Shown: positions 35,733-45,913, counted from the first letter of the stretch. The stretch: DNA of 64,000 nucleotides from Massilia sp. 9I (GCF_902506415.1 NZ_LR733275.1:3201795-3265794), one strand, 5' to 3'. Program-made: numbers and translations. Notes: a model not told the origin generated them from the letters alone.

Positions 35733-36767
35733 ATGTACGAAACTTACTACGGGCTGTCCGCCAAACCTTTCCAGCTGCGTCCGGACCCCCACTTCTTCTT
35801 CGGCAGCAAGGGCCACAAGCGCGCCATGGCCTACCTCGAGTACGGCCTGTCGCAAGGCGAGGGCTTCATCGTCATCACCGGTGAAGTCGGCGCCGGCAAG
35901 ACCACGCTGGTGCGCAACCTGCTGAACAAGATTCCGACGGACCAGATCGTCGCCGCCCACATCGTCAACACCAGTCTCGATCCGGAAGACACGCTGCGCA
36001 TGGTGGTCTCGAGCTTCGGCTTGCCCTACGAAGGAGCCAGCAAGGCCGAGCTGCTCAATCGCCTCGAACAGTTCCTGCGCGGCGTCGACCGCCAGGGCAA
36101 GCGCGCCCTCCTCGTCATCGACGAAGCCCAGAACCTGAACGCGCGCACGGTGGAAGAACTGCGCATGCTGTCGAACTTCCAGACCGACGACCGCTCGCTG
36201 CTGCAGACTTTCCTGCTCGGCCAGCCGGAATTCCGCGCCACCCTGCACAGCCCCGGCATGCAGCAGCTGCGCCAGCGCGTGATCGCCAGCTACCACCTGG
36301 GTCCGATGGACACCCAGGAAACCCGTGCCTACGTCGAGCACCGCCTGGCCACGGTCGGCTGGAAGGGCGATCCTGCTTTCGATGACGGCGCCCACGCCGC
36401 GATCTACGCCTACAGCGGCGGCATCCCGCGCAAGACCAATACCCTGATGGACCGGGTGCTCCTGATGGGCTACCTGGAAGAGATGCACGCGTTTACCGAG
36501 GCCGACATCCTTGAAGTGGTGCGCGACATCTCCGAGGAATACGAACTGCCGGACGGCATGGGCACGCCGGATGCAGGCGCCCTGCCCCAGGACGGGCTGC
36601 GCACGGTCGACCAGCGCAACGGCGAGCGCCGCGCGGCCAGCGTCGAAGTGCTGGACGAACGCATGATGCGCCTCGAGAAGTCGATCGTCTCGGTTCTGTC
36701 GATCCTGAAGAAAATCGTCGCCACGCCCCAGGGCGCGGCGGCGCAGCACATGGATAACCAGGAATGA
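35733..36767 (+). CDS. XrtA-associated ATPase (ExeA/GspA-like)
   Basis: An AAA ATPase of 344 residues. It opens MYETYYGLSAKPFQLRPDP, has Walker A GEVGAGKTTLVRNLL near residue 50 and Walker B ALLVIDEAQNL near 125, and ends in a linker without a peptidoglycan-binding domain. In general-secretion ExeA the same core drives envelope remodelling; the exact role in XrtA loci is not known. Its stop overlaps the start of the deacetylase (ATGA). Confidence 0.93.
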   Translation: MYETYYGLSAKPFQLRPDPHFFFGSKGHKRAMAYLEYGLSQGEGFIVITGEVGAGKTTLVRNLLNKIPTDQIVAAHIVNTSLDPEDTLRMVVSSFGLPYEGASKAELLNRLEQFLRGVDRQGKRALLVIDEAQNLNARTVEELRMLSNFQTDDRSLLQTFLLGQPEFRATLHSPGMQQLRQRVIASYHLGPMDTQETRAYVEHRLATVGWKGDPAFDDGAHAAIYAYSGGIPRKTNTLMDRVLLMGYLEEMHAFTEADILEVVRDISEEYELPDGMGTPDAGALPQDGLRTVDQRNGERRAASVEVLDERMMRLEKSIVSVLSILKKIVATPQGAAAQHMDNQE

Positions 36768-37648
36768 AACTCTACGCCCCTGCCCCGCGCCCCGTGCCTG
36801 CTCCCGGTGAGCGTATCCGGAACGCCATGACCTGCGACGTCGAGGACTACTTCCAGGTCTCGGCCTTCGCCCCCTACATCGACCGTGATTCCTGGCCGAC
36901 CCGCGAATGCCGGGTCGAGGCCAACATGGAGCGGATCCTGGCCATCTACGAACGCCACGGCGTGAAGGCGACCTTCTTCACCCTGGGCTGGATCGCCGAG
37001 CGCTATCCTGCGATGGTCAAGAAGATCGTGGCTGCCGGCCATGAACTTGCCAGCCATGGCTACGGCCACCTGCGCGCCTCGGACCAGAGCCGCGCTCAGT
37101 TCGACAACGACATCCGATCCAGCAAGGCGCTGCTGGAAGACATCGGCGGCCAGGCCGTGCTGGGCTACCGCGCCCCGAGCTTCTCGATCGGCCACGCCAA
37201 CCTGTGGGCCCTGGAGGCCCTGCAGGAAGCCGGCTACCGCTACAGCTCGAGCATCTACCCGATCGCGCACGACCACTACGGCATGCCGGATGCGCCGCGC
37301 TTCGCCTTCTACCCGCACGGCCCGGACGGCCTGCTGGAAGTCCCGGTCACCACCGTCAACATGCTGGGCCGGAACCTGCCGGCCGGCGGCGGCGGCTACT
37401 TCCGCCTGCTGCCCTACGCCCTGTCGCGCTGGATGATGCAGAAGGTGAACCGCGAAGACCGCCAGCCGGCGCTGTTCTACTTCCACCCCTGGGAGCTTGA
37501 CCCGGGCCAGCCGCGCCCGCAGGGCCTGGACGCCAAGTCGCGCTTCCGCCACTACGTGAACATCGAGCGCATGGAAGGCCGCCTCGAGCAGCTGGCGCGC
37601 GACTTCGCGTGGGACCGCATGGACCGCATCTTCCTCGAACAAAAATAA
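36764..37648 (+). CDS. XrtA-system polysaccharide deacetylase
   Basis: A 294-residue NodB-type deacetylase with the DUF3473 C-terminus. Metal and catalytic motifs: TCDVEDYF near residue 23, ASHGYGH near 93, and YRAPSFSIG near 132. The C-terminal block (ALFYFHPWELDPGQPRP) is distinctive of the exosortase subgroup. It lacks a signal peptide, so it likely acts on a cytoplasmic or lipid-linked intermediate. Translationally coupled to the ATPase gene. Confidence 0.93.
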   Translation: MKLYAPAPRPVPAPGERIRNAMTCDVEDYFQVSAFAPYIDRDSWPTRECRVEANMERILAIYERHGVKATFFTLGWIAERYPAMVKKIVAAGHELASHGYGHLRASDQSRAQFDNDIRSSKALLEDIGGQAVLGYRAPSFSIGHANLWALEALQEAGYRYSSSIYPIAHDHYGMPDAPRFAFYPHGPDGLLEVPVTTVNMLGRNLPAGGGGYFRLLPYALSRWMMQKVNREDRQPALFYFHPWELDPGQPRPQGLDAKSRFRHYVNIERMEGRLEQLARDFAWDRMDRIFLEQK

Positions 37649-37662
37649 GCTTTCGCCCACCC

Positions 37663-38760
37663 ATGAACTCGATCATCGAAGCCGCCCAGGCCAAGCGCGC
37701 CGCCCCGGTGCTGGCCACCGGACCGCAAACGCTCCACCTCCTGCAGCCGCACGAATACGGCCGCTGGGACGCCTTCGTGCGCGCCTGCCCGGACGCCACC
37801 TTCTTCCACCTCTCGGGCTGGCAGAAAGTCATCGAGCAATCCTTCGGCATCAAGACCTGGTTCTACTACGTCCAGCAGGACGGCCAGATCCAGGGCGTGC
37901 TGCCGCTGGCCGAGATCAAGAGCCGCCTGTTCGGCCACTCGCTGGGCGCGATGCCCTTCTGCGTCTACGGCGGCGTGGCCGCGGTCGACGATGGCGCCCG
38001 CATCCTGCTCGACGAAGCCGCCGACAAGCTGGCGCGCGAATTGGGCGTCGGCCACCTGGAATACCGCGGCATGAAGCGCGCCCACCCGGACGATCCCAGC
38101 TTCCATACCAAGGAGCTGTACGTCACCTTCCGCAAGGAGATCAGCGCGGACGACGAGGCCAACCTGAATGCCATCCCGCGCAAGCAGCGCGCCATGGTGC
38201 GCAAGGGGATCAAGCTGGGCCTGAAGGGCGTGGTGGAGAACAACGTAGACCGCATGTTCGAGGCCTATGCCAACAGCGTGCTGCGCCTGGGCACCCCGGT
38301 GTTCCCGAAAAAATACTTCGCCCTGCTGCAACAGACTTTCGGCGACGAGTGCGAAGTGCGCAGCATCTACACCAGCGACGACCGCCTGGTGGCCTCGGTG
38401 CTCTCCTTCTACTGGCGCGACGAGGTGGTGCCCTACTACGGCGGCGGCATGGACCTGGCGCGCGAAGTGGCCGGCAACGACTTCATGTACTGGAACCTGA
38501 TGCAGGCAGCGGCCGCGCGCGGCTGCCGCATCTTCGACTATGGCCGCAGCAAGCTGGGCACCGGCGCCTACGACTTCAAGAAGAACTGGGGCTTCACCGC
38601 CGAGCCGCTGCCGTATGAATACAAGCTGTATGCATCGAGCCAGCTGCCGGACAACAATCCGCTGAACCCGAAGTACCAGCTGTTCATCAAAATGTGGAAG
38701 AAACTGCCGCTGCCGGTGGCGAACTTCCTCGGCCCCTACATCGTGCGCAACCTGGGATAA
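37663..38760 (+). CDS. FemAB-family XrtA/PEP-CTERM-associated protein
   Basis: A 365-residue protein with the double GNAT fold of FemA/FemB peptidyltransferases (FFHLSGWQKVIEQSFGIKTW, RKQRAMVRKGIKLGL, VPYYGGGMDLAREVAGNDFM, GRSKLGTGAYDFKKNWGF). In this family the reaction joins an aminoacyl or acyl group to an amine; in XrtA loci the acceptor is unknown and may be a sugar of the polysaccharide. I start at MNSIIEAAQ, 14 bp after the deacetylase stop. Confidence 0.92.
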   Translation: MNSIIEAAQAKRAAPVLATGPQTLHLLQPHEYGRWDAFVRACPDATFFHLSGWQKVIEQSFGIKTWFYYVQQDGQIQGVLPLAEIKSRLFGHSLGAMPFCVYGGVAAVDDGARILLDEAADKLARELGVGHLEYRGMKRAHPDDPSFHTKELYVTFRKEISADDEANLNAIPRKQRAMVRKGIKLGLKGVVENNVDRMFEAYANSVLRLGTPVFPKKYFALLQQTFGDECEVRSIYTSDDRLVASVLSFYWRDEVVPYYGGGMDLAREVAGNDFMYWNLMQAAAARGCRIFDYGRSKLGTGAYDFKKNWGFTAEPLPYEYKLYASSQLPDNNPLNPKYQLFIKMWKKLPLPVANFLGPYIVRNLG

Positions 38761-38763
38761 GAC

Positions 38764-39957
38764 GTGGAAGACCTGCTGCTTCTGATCCACCGGATCCCCT
38801 ACCCACCCAACAAGGGCGACAAGATCCGTTCCTACCACCTGCTCAAGCACCTGGCGCGCGACTATCGCGTGCACCTGGCGACTTTTGTGGACGACGCCGA
38901 CGACTGGCAGCACGTGCCCACCGTCGAGAAGATGTGCGCCAGCAGCCACTTCGCCAGCCTCAACCCGACGCTGGCGCGGGTACGCAGCCTCGGTGCGCTG
39001 GTCAAGAACCGCTCGCTCTCGCTCGACTACTACCGCGACGCTACTTTGCAGCGCTGGGTCGACCAGACAGTCAGCGCACACAAGATCGAGCGCGTGCTGG
39101 TCTTCTCCTCCGCGATGGCGCAGTACGCCGACAAGTACCCGAACGCGCGCCGCGTGGTCGACTTCTGCGACGTCGACTCGGACAAGTGGCGACAGTACGC
39201 CGAGAAGAAATCCTGGCCGATGAGCTGGCTGTACCGCCACGAGGCGCGCCAGCTGCTGTCGTATGAGCGCCAGGTGGCGCGCGATTACGACGCTTCGCTG
39301 TTCGTGTCCGAACCCGAAGCCGCCCTGTTCCGCCAGCTGGCTCCGGAGAGCGACGCGCGCATCGGCTTCTTCAGCAACGGCGTCGACACCGACTACTTCT
39401 CGCCCGACGCCGCCGGCAGCAGCCCGTTCAAGCCGGGCGAACGCGCCATCGTGTTCACCGGCGCCATGGACTACTGGCCCAACGTCGATGCGGTGCAGTG
39501 GTTCGCGCTTGAGGCGATGCCGCTGCTGCGCGCGCGCTTCCCCGACCTGGTGTTCTACATCGTCGGCGCCCGTCCCGCCCCGGCCGTGCTGGAGCTGGCG
39601 AAGCAGCAGAACATCGTGGTCACCGGCACCGTGCCCGACGTGCGCCCCTACATCGCCCACGCGCGCGCCGCGGTGGCGCCGCTGCGCATCGCGCGCGGCA
39701 TCCAGAACAAAGTGCTGGAAGCGATGGCGATGGCCACCCCGGTGGTGGTGTCGCCGCAGGCGCTGGAAGGCATCGATGCCGAGCCGGGCAAGGAACTGGT
39801 GCTGGCGCAGGACGCCGCCGGTTTCGCCGATGCGGTCGCGCTGCTGCTGGCGCGCAGTAGCAACGAGATGGGCCTGGCCGCGCGCGCCCGGGTCGAACGC
39901 AAATACAGCTGGCCGAGCAACCTGGCCTGCATCGGGGAGCGACTCGAATGCATCTGA
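38764..39957 (+). CDS. XrtA/PEP-CTERM-associated glycosyltransferase (GT4-like)
   Basis: A 397-residue glycosyltransferase beginning with GTG three bases after the previous stop. The N-terminal signature IHRIPYPPNKGDKIRSYHLL and the donor-binding part (IVFTGAMDYWPNVDAVQWF, ARAAVAPLRIARGIQNKVLE) match the GT4-type transferase conserved in exosortase A loci. It adds a sugar to the growing exopolysaccharide unit on the cytoplasmic face. It overlaps the exosortase start by 10 bp. Confidence 0.92.
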   Translation: MEDLLLLIHRIPYPPNKGDKIRSYHLLKHLARDYRVHLATFVDDADDWQHVPTVEKMCASSHFASLNPTLARVRSLGALVKNRSLSLDYYRDATLQRWVDQTVSAHKIERVLVFSSAMAQYADKYPNARRVVDFCDVDSDKWRQYAEKKSWPMSWLYRHEARQLLSYERQVARDYDASLFVSEPEAALFRQLAPESDARIGFFSNGVDTDYFSPDAAGSSPFKPGERAIVFTGAMDYWPNVDAVQWFALEAMPLLRARFPDLVFYIVGARPAPAVLELAKQQNIVVTGTVPDVRPYIAHARAAVAPLRIARGIQNKVLEAMAMATPVVVSPQALEGIDAEPGKELVLAQDAAGFADAVALLLARSSNEMGLAARARVERKYSWPSNLACIGERLECI

Positions 39958-41501
39958 CACCTCCACCCGGCGTGCTGAAGGCCGGCGTCGACGCCCCGGC
40001 GCAGCCGGCGCGCGCCAACTACCTTCCCTTGGTGCTGGCCATGCTGGCGCCCTTCCTGCTCTACCTGGCCACCGTGCGCTCGATGGTCGACACCTGGAAC
40101 AGCTCGGAGACCTTTGCCCACGGCTACGTCATCCTGCCGATCAGCCTGGCGCTGATCTGGCGCCAGCGCGCCTGGTTCACGGCGCTGCCGCCGCAGCCCT
40201 GGCGTCCAGCCCTGATCCTGCTGGCCGGCGCGGGCGCCGCCTGGCTGGCCGGCCGCATCGCCGAGGTGCAGGTGGTGATGCAGTACGCCTTCGTGTCGAT
40301 GTTCCCGCTGGCGGCGCTGGCCCTGCTGGGCCCGCGCCTGGCCGCGAAATTCACCTTCCCGCTGCTGTTCCTGCTGTTCGCGGTGCCCTTCGGCGAGATC
40401 TTCGTCGGCCCGCTGATCCACTACACCGCCGACTTCACCGTGTGGGCAGTGCAGGCTACCGGCATCCCGGTCCTGCGCAACGGCACCCGCTTCGAACTGC
40501 CCTCCGGCAGCTGGTCGGTGGTCGAGGCCTGCAGCGGCATCCGCTACCTGATCTCCTCGATCACGCTGGGCTGCCTGTACGCCTACCTGACCTACCGCTC
40601 CAACCTGCGGCGCGCCGTCTTCATCGGCCTGGCCATCCTGGTCCCGATCGTCGCCAACTGGCTGCGCGCCTACGGCATCGTCATGATCGGCCACATGAGC
40701 GGCATGGAACTGGCCACCGGCGTCGACCACCTGGTCTACGGCTGGCTGTTCTTCGGCATCATCATGTTCATCATGTTCTGGATCGGCAGCTACTGGCGCG
40801 AGGACGACGCGCCCGCGCCGGCCGCCGTGCCGGTGGCCGCACAGCACAGCCGCGGCCCGCTGCGCTCGCTGGTGCCGATGGCCCTCGCCGTGGTCGCGCT
40901 GGCCGCCGTCTGGCCGGCCTTTGCCTTCTACAACGACCGCGCCAACCACAACGAACAGGCCGTCGTCCTGCCCGAACCGAAAGTGAGCTGGCCGTATGCC
41001 GCCAGCTTCGCCGACTGGCAGGTGGACTACATGGAGCCGGACGCGCGTCTGGCGCGCGCCTACAGCGCACCGGACGGCCGTGCGGTCAAGCTGCAGCTGC
41101 TCTACTACCGCAACCAGAGCAAGCAGAAGGGCCTGATCAGTTCCGTCAACCGCCTGGCCGGCGAAAAGGATGCCTGGCACGAGACCGCATCCAGCCAGCG
41201 CACCGAAACCGTGGGCGCGCGCAATCTGGCGCTGCGCGAAGCGGTAATGGATGGCCCGGACGGCGCACTGCTGGTCTGGCACGTCCTGTGGGTCGACGGC
41301 CAGTACACGGCCAGCAACGTGGTCGGCAAGCTGCGCCAGGCCCAGGGCAAGCTGCTGTTCCATGGCGACGACGGCGCCCTGGTGGCGATCGCGGCCCCGG
41401 CCACCGGCGGCCAGGACGCGGCGCGCGCCACCCTGCGCGCCTTCCTGGCGCAGAACTTCAACGCGGTCGACGCCGCGCTGGTGGCTGCCCGGGGTCACTG
41501 A
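39948..41501 (+). CDS. xrtA: Exosortase A fused to an EpsI-type domain
   Basis: Membrane cysteine protease/transpeptidase that recognises PEP-CTERM signals. It is 517 residues: about eight membrane segments, with the catalytic Cys195 (VVEACSGIRYL), Arg240 (VANWLRAYG) and His261 (GVDHLVYGW), then a periplasmic EpsI/DUF3485 domain from about residue 300. It overlaps the upstream glycosyltransferase gene, so expression is tied to polysaccharide synthesis. The protein at 24874 is the only substrate-type gene seen in the window. Confidence 0.96.
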   Translation: MHLTPPPGVLKAGVDAPAQPARANYLPLVLAMLAPFLLYLATVRSMVDTWNSSETFAHGYVILPISLALIWRQRAWFTALPPQPWRPALILLAGAGAAWLAGRIAEVQVVMQYAFVSMFPLAALALLGPRLAAKFTFPLLFLLFAVPFGEIFVGPLIHYTADFTVWAVQATGIPVLRNGTRFELPSGSWSVVEACSGIRYLISSITLGCLYAYLTYRSNLRRAVFIGLAILVPIVANWLRAYGIVMIGHMSGMELATGVDHLVYGWLFFGIIMFIMFWIGSYWREDDAPAPAAVPVAAQHSRGPLRSLVPMALAVVALAAVWPAFAFYNDRANHNEQAVVLPEPKVSWPYAASFADWQVDYMEPDARLARAYSAPDGRAVKLQLLYYRNQSKQKGLISSVNRLAGEKDAWHETASSQRTETVGARNLALREAVMDGPDGALLVWHVLWVDGQYTASNVVGKLRQAQGKLLFHGDDGALVAIAAPATGGQDAARATLRAFLAQNFNAVDAALVAARGH

Positions 41502-41502
41502 G

Positions 41503-42711
41503 ATGGATGCCGACATGGCCAAGCAGTCCTCCGCGCAGCCGCCGCTGGTTGCGCACCTGATCTACCGCCTCGACATCGGCGGCCTGGAGACGCTGCTGGT
41601 CGACACCATCAACCGCATGGCGCCGGGATGCTACCGGCACGTGGTGATCTGCCTGACCGACTATACCGACTTCGCCCAGCGCATTACGCGCCCCGGCGTC
41701 GAGCTGTTCGCGCTGAACAAGCCGGCCGGGCTGGCGTTGGGGACGCATGCCGACCTGTTCAAGCTGCTGCGCCGCCTGCGTCCGGACATCCTGCACACCT
41801 ACAACCTGGGCACCATCGAGTACGCCGCAACCGCCTGGGCCGCGGGGGTGCCGGTACGCGTGCATGCCGAGCATGGCCGCGACGCGCGCGACCCGCAGGG
41901 CGTGAACCCCAAGCACAATCTGCTGCGGCGCCTGATGACGCCCTTCATCGACCGCTACGTGCCGGTCTCGCACGAACTGCGCGGCTGGCTCGAGCGCGTG
42001 GTGCGCATCCCGGCCCGCAAGATCCAGTTGATCGACAACGGCGTCGACACCGAACGCTTCCGCGCCTCGGGGTCGGCCGCCGCCGAAGCCTGGCAACACG
42101 ATCCAGACAGCTTCGTGATCGGCACCGTAGGCCGGCTGCAGGACGTCAAGGACCAGGCCACCCTGATCGACGCCTTCGCGCTGCTGCGCCGCCGGCTGCC
42201 CGATGCGAAGCTGGCCCTGGTGCTGGTGGGCGACGGCCCGCTGCGCGCCCAGCTGGAAGCGCGCGTGCGCAAACACGATCTGGAAAGCAGCGTGCACTTC
42301 GCGGGCGCCCGCAGCGACGTGGCGCCGGCGATGCGCAGCTTCTCGCTGTTCGCCCTGTCCTCGATCGCCGAAGGCACCCCGGTCACCCTGCTGGAAGCCA
42401 TGGCGAGCGGCCTGCCGGTGGTTGCCACCGCGGTCGGCGGCATTCCCGACCTGGTCGAGCAGGGCGTCAGCGGCGCGCTGGCGCCGCCGGGCGACCCACA
42501 GGCCCTGGCCGACGCCATCGCGCCCTACGTACTCGACCGCGCGCTGGCGCAGCGCTACGGCGCGCAGGGGCGCGCCCGAATCGAAGGGCAATACAGCATG
42601 CAGGCCATGCTGGCCGCCTACGTCGCCCTGTACGACGAACTGTGCCAGACCAAGCCAACACCCAAAAAACCCAATGAGCCGAATAAGGCGATCACACCAT
42701 GTGCGGAATAG
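41503..42711 (+). CDS. XrtA/PEP-CTERM-associated glycosyltransferase (GT4)
   Basis: A 402-residue GT4 enzyme. The N-terminus MDADMAKQSSAQPPLVAHLI leads into YRLDIGGLETLLVDTINR; the middle has VRVHAEHGRDARDPQG; the C-terminal donor domain has GTVGRLQDVKDQATLIDAF and SIAEGTPVTLLEAMASGLPV, with the conserved Glu pair. It starts one base after the exosortase stop. It matches the second conserved glycosyltransferase of exosortase A loci, which transfers a sugar to the lipid-linked unit. Confidence 0.93.
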   Translation: MDADMAKQSSAQPPLVAHLIYRLDIGGLETLLVDTINRMAPGCYRHVVICLTDYTDFAQRITRPGVELFALNKPAGLALGTHADLFKLLRRLRPDILHTYNLGTIEYAATAWAAGVPVRVHAEHGRDARDPQGVNPKHNLLRRLMTPFIDRYVPVSHELRGWLERVVRIPARKIQLIDNGVDTERFRASGSAAAEAWQHDPDSFVIGTVGRLQDVKDQATLIDAFALLRRRLPDAKLALVLVGDGPLRAQLEARVRKHDLESSVHFAGARSDVAPAMRSFSLFALSSIAEGTPVTLLEAMASGLPVVATAVGGIPDLVEQGVSGALAPPGDPQALADAIAPYVLDRALAQRYGAQGRARIEGQYSMQAMLAAYVALYDELCQTKPTPKKPNEPNKAITPCAE

Positions 42712-44639
42712 TAGGAATTTTTGATACCCAGGGCAGCCGCGCCATCGACCGCGACCTGCTGCACCGGATGAACGAGAGCCAGTTCCACCGCGGACCGGTG
42801 GAAGGCGACCTGCACCTGGAACCGGGCCTGGGCTTCGGCCACCGCCGTCTGTCCATCATCGCGCTGGAAGCCGGACTGCAGCCCCTGTTCAACGAGGACG
42901 AGACCCTCGCCCTCGTGTTCAACGGCGAAATCTACAACTTCCGCGAGCTGCGCGCCGAACTGCAGGGCCTGGGCCACGTGTTCCGCACCCCCTCGGACAG
43001 CGAAACCATCGTCCACGCCTACGAGCAGTGGGGCGAAGCCTGCGTCAACCACCTGCGCGGCATGTTCGCCTTCGCGATCTGGGACCGCCCGAACCAGACC
43101 CTGTTCCTAGCGCGCGACCGCATCGGCATCAAGCCGATGCACTACGCCTTACTTAGCGACGGCATGTTCGCCTTCGGCTCCGAACTCAAGTCGCTGCTCA
43201 CGCTCCCGCAACTGAAGCGCGAGATCGACCCGCTGGCGGTCGAGGAATACTTCGCCTACGGCTACGTGCCGGAGCCGCGCACCATCTTCAGCGATGCCAA
43301 GAAGCTGCCGCCAGGCCATACCCTGACCCTGCGCGTGGGCCAGCCGGTGCCGGCCTCGAAGCAGTACTGGGACGTGCCTTTCACCCCGCACGCTCCGATG
43401 AGCGAGCGCGCCATGGAAGAAGAGCTGGTGGCGCGCCTGCGCGAAGCGGTGCAGAGCCACCTGATCTCGGACGTGCCGCTGGGCGCCTTCCTGTCGGGCG
43501 GCGTCGATTCGAGCGCGGTGGTGGCAATGATGGCCGGCGTCACCGACGGCGCGGTCAACACCTGCTCGATCGCTTTCAACGACCCGGCCTTCGACGAATC
43601 CGAGTATGCACGCCAGGTGGCCCAGCAGTACCAGACCAAGCACCAATGCGAGACCGTGGACAAGGACGACTACGGCCTGCTCGATACCCTGGCGGCGCTG
43701 TACGACGAACCCTATGCCGACAGCTCGGCGATCCCGACCTACCGCGTGTGCCAGCTGGCGAGGAAGCGCGTCACCGTGGCGCTGTCGGGGGACGGCGGCG
43801 ACGAGAACTTCGCCGGCTACCGCCGCCACCGCATGGCGATGGGCGAGGAACGCGTGCGCTCGCTGCTGCCGCTGGCGCTGCGCAAACCCGTGTTTGGCCT
43901 GCTGGGCGCGGCCTATCCAAAGGCCGACTGGGCGCCGCGCATGTTCCGCGCCAAGACCACCTTCGAAGCACTGGCGCGCGACCTCACCGAGGGCTACTTC
44001 CACGGCGTGTCGATCAACAACGACCGCATCCGCAGCCAGCTGTTCTCCAGCGGCTTCAAGCACAAGCTGCAGGGCTACCGCGCGGTCGAGGTGATGCGCG
44101 CCCATGCGGCCAAGTCGCCGACCGACGATCCGCTGTCGCTGATCCAGTACCTGGACATGAAGACCTACCTGCCGGGCGATATCCTGACCAAGGTCGACCG
44201 CGCCAGCATGGCGCACGCGCTGGAAGTGCGCGTGCCCCTGCTCGACCACCAGTTCGTGGAATGGATCTCGGGCCTGCCTTCGAACACCAAACTGCGCAAT
44301 GGCGAGGGCAAGCACGTCTTCAAGAAGGCGCTCGAGCCCTTCCTCTCGCAGGACATCCTGTACCGCAAGAAGCAGGGCTTCTCGATCCCGCTGGCGGCCT
44401 GGCTGCGCGGTCCGCTGGCCGACGCCATGCGGCGCGCGGTCCTGAACCCGGCCCTGCTCGACACCGGCATCTTCAACCCGGCCTTCCTCAAGCAGATGGT
44501 CGACGAGCACCAGTCGAGCGCCAAGGATCACAGCACGACCCTGTGGTCGGTGCTGATGTTCGACGCCTTCCTGCGCAAGAACGGCGCCGCCGGCAGCAGC
44601 GCCGCCCTCGATAACAGCGCCGCCCTGGCCGTCGCCTGA
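42699..44639 (+). CDS. XrtA-associated amidotransferase, asparagine-synthase type
   Basis: A 646-residue class II glutamine amidotransferase. The N-terminal nucleophile is in place (MCGIVGIF, Cys2), with RGPVEGDLH and FNGEIYNFRELR. The synthetase domain carries the PP-loop LSGGVDSSAVVAM near residue 265 and LSGDGGDENFAGYRRH. It should use glutamine and ATP to make an amide, perhaps on a uronic acid of the polysaccharide. It overlaps the preceding glycosyltransferase gene by 13 bp. Confidence 0.94.
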   Translation: MCGIVGIFDTQGSRAIDRDLLHRMNESQFHRGPVEGDLHLEPGLGFGHRRLSIIALEAGLQPLFNEDETLALVFNGEIYNFRELRAELQGLGHVFRTPSDSETIVHAYEQWGEACVNHLRGMFAFAIWDRPNQTLFLARDRIGIKPMHYALLSDGMFAFGSELKSLLTLPQLKREIDPLAVEEYFAYGYVPEPRTIFSDAKKLPPGHTLTLRVGQPVPASKQYWDVPFTPHAPMSERAMEEELVARLREAVQSHLISDVPLGAFLSGGVDSSAVVAMMAGVTDGAVNTCSIAFNDPAFDESEYARQVAQQYQTKHQCETVDKDDYGLLDTLAALYDEPYADSSAIPTYRVCQLARKRVTVALSGDGGDENFAGYRRHRMAMGEERVRSLLPLALRKPVFGLLGAAYPKADWAPRMFRAKTTFEALARDLTEGYFHGVSINNDRIRSQLFSSGFKHKLQGYRAVEVMRAHAAKSPTDDPLSLIQYLDMKTYLPGDILTKVDRASMAHALEVRVPLLDHQFVEWISGLPSNTKLRNGEGKHVFKKALEPFLSQDILYRKKQGFSIPLAAWLRGPLADAMRRAVLNPALLDTGIFNPAFLKQMVDEHQSSAKDHSTTLWSVLMFDAFLRKNGAAGSSAALDNSAALAVA

Positions 44640-44674
44640 CCCGAACAAGCACCACGTAAAAACAGTACAAGACC

Positions 44675-45913
44675 ATGCGCGTCCTCCACGTCCTCGACCA
44701 CTCGATCCCGCTGCACAGCGGCTACACCTTCCGCACCCGCTCGATCCTGCGCGAACAGCGCGCGCTCGGCTGGGAAACCTTCCACGTCACCGGCTCCAAG
44801 CAGAATTCGGGCGAAGAGCTCGAGGAGACCGTGGACGGCCTGCACTTCTACCGCACCCCGACCTCGAAAAGCGCCCTCGCCAAGCTGCCGGTACTGAACC
44901 AGAAGGAAGTCATCGACGGCCTCACCCGGCGCCTGATCGAACTGATCCCGCAGGTGAAGCCGGACGTGCTGCACGCCCATTCGCCCAGCTTGAACGCGGT
45001 CGCCGCCCTGCGCGCCGGCAAGAAGTTCGGCATCCCGGTGGTCTACGAGGTGCGCGCCTTCTGGGAAGACGCCGCGGTCGACCACGGCACCAGCAGCGAG
45101 AACGGCCTGCGCTACCGCGCCACCCGGGCGCTGGAAACCTGGGCCCTGAAGCGCGCCGACGCCGTCACCACCATCTGTGAAGGCCTGCGCAAGGACATCG
45201 TCGCGCGCGGCATCCCGGCCGACAAGGTCACGGTGATCCCGAACGCGGTCGACATCGACAAATTCTCGGTGGGCGGCAGCGCCGACCAGGAACTGAAAGC
45301 CAAGCTCGGCCTGCAGGGCTCGCGCCTGATCGGCTTCATCGGTTCCTTCTACGCCTACGAGGGCCTGGACGTGCTGCTGCGCGCGGTGCCGCGCCTCGTC
45401 ACCGACATTCCCGACCTGCGCGTGCTCTTGGTCGGCGGCGGTCCGCAGGACGCCCAGCTGCGCCAGCTGGCCCAGGAGCTGGGCATCCTCGATAAAGTGG
45501 TGTTCACCGGCCGCGTGCCGCACGACCAGGTGCAGAAGTACTACGACCTGCTCGACGTGCTGGTCTACCCGCGCCTGTCGATGCGCCTGACCGACCTGGT
45601 CACCCCGCTCAAGCCGCTGGAGGCGATGGCCCAGGGCCGCATCCTGGCCGCGTCCGACGTCGGCGGCCACCTCGAGCTGATCGCCGACGGCAAGACCGGC
45701 GTGCTGTTCAAGGCGAATGATCCGCGCTCGCTGGCCGACAAGGTCGCCGACCTGCTGCGCGCCGAGACCCTGTGGCCGGCGCTGCGCGCGGCCGGCCGCC
45801 ACTACGTCGAGACCGAACGCAACTGGCCGGTCAGCGTGGCGCGCTACCAGAACATCTACGGACGCCTCGCCAAACGCCCGGCCACCCGCTCCGCCGAATC
45901 GCAGGCTGCATGA
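44675..45913 (+). CDS. Exosortase A system-associated glycosyltransferase (GT4)
   Basis: A 412-residue GT4 enzyme: RVLHVLDHSIPLHSGYTFRT at the N-terminus, VLHAHSPSLNAVAALRAG, VYEVRAFWEDAAVDHGTSSE, and the donor site IGFIGSFYAYEGLDVLLRAV with MRLTDLVTPLKPLEAMAQGR. These match the third conserved transferase of exosortase A loci. It lies 35 bp after the amidotransferase gene; its stop overlaps the start of the next transferase (ATGA). Confidence 0.93.
   Translation: MRVLHVLDHSIPLHSGYTFRTRSILREQRALGWETFHVTGSKQNSGEELEETVDGLHFYRTPTSKSALAKLPVLNQKEVIDGLTRRLIELIPQVKPDVLHAHSPSLNAVAALRAGKKFGIPVVYEVRAFWEDAAVDHGTSSENGLRYRATRALETWALKRADAVTTICEGLRKDIVARGIPADKVTVIPNAVDIDKFSVGGSADQELKAKLGLQGSRLIGFIGSFYAYEGLDVLLRAVPRLVTDIPDLRVLLVGGGPQDAQLRQLAQELGILDKVVFTGRVPHDQVQKYYDLLDVLVYPRLSMRLTDLVTPLKPLEAMAQGRILAASDVGGHLELIADGKTGVLFKANDPRSLADKVADLLRAETLWPALRAAGRHYVETERNWPVSVARYQNIYGRLAKRPATRSAESQAA

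Noticed and set aside
39263..41560. 765-codon plus-strand frame overlapping the glycosyltransferase and exosortase genes
   Set aside because: Out of frame with both real genes; biased Arg/Pro/Ala/Ser composition without domains.
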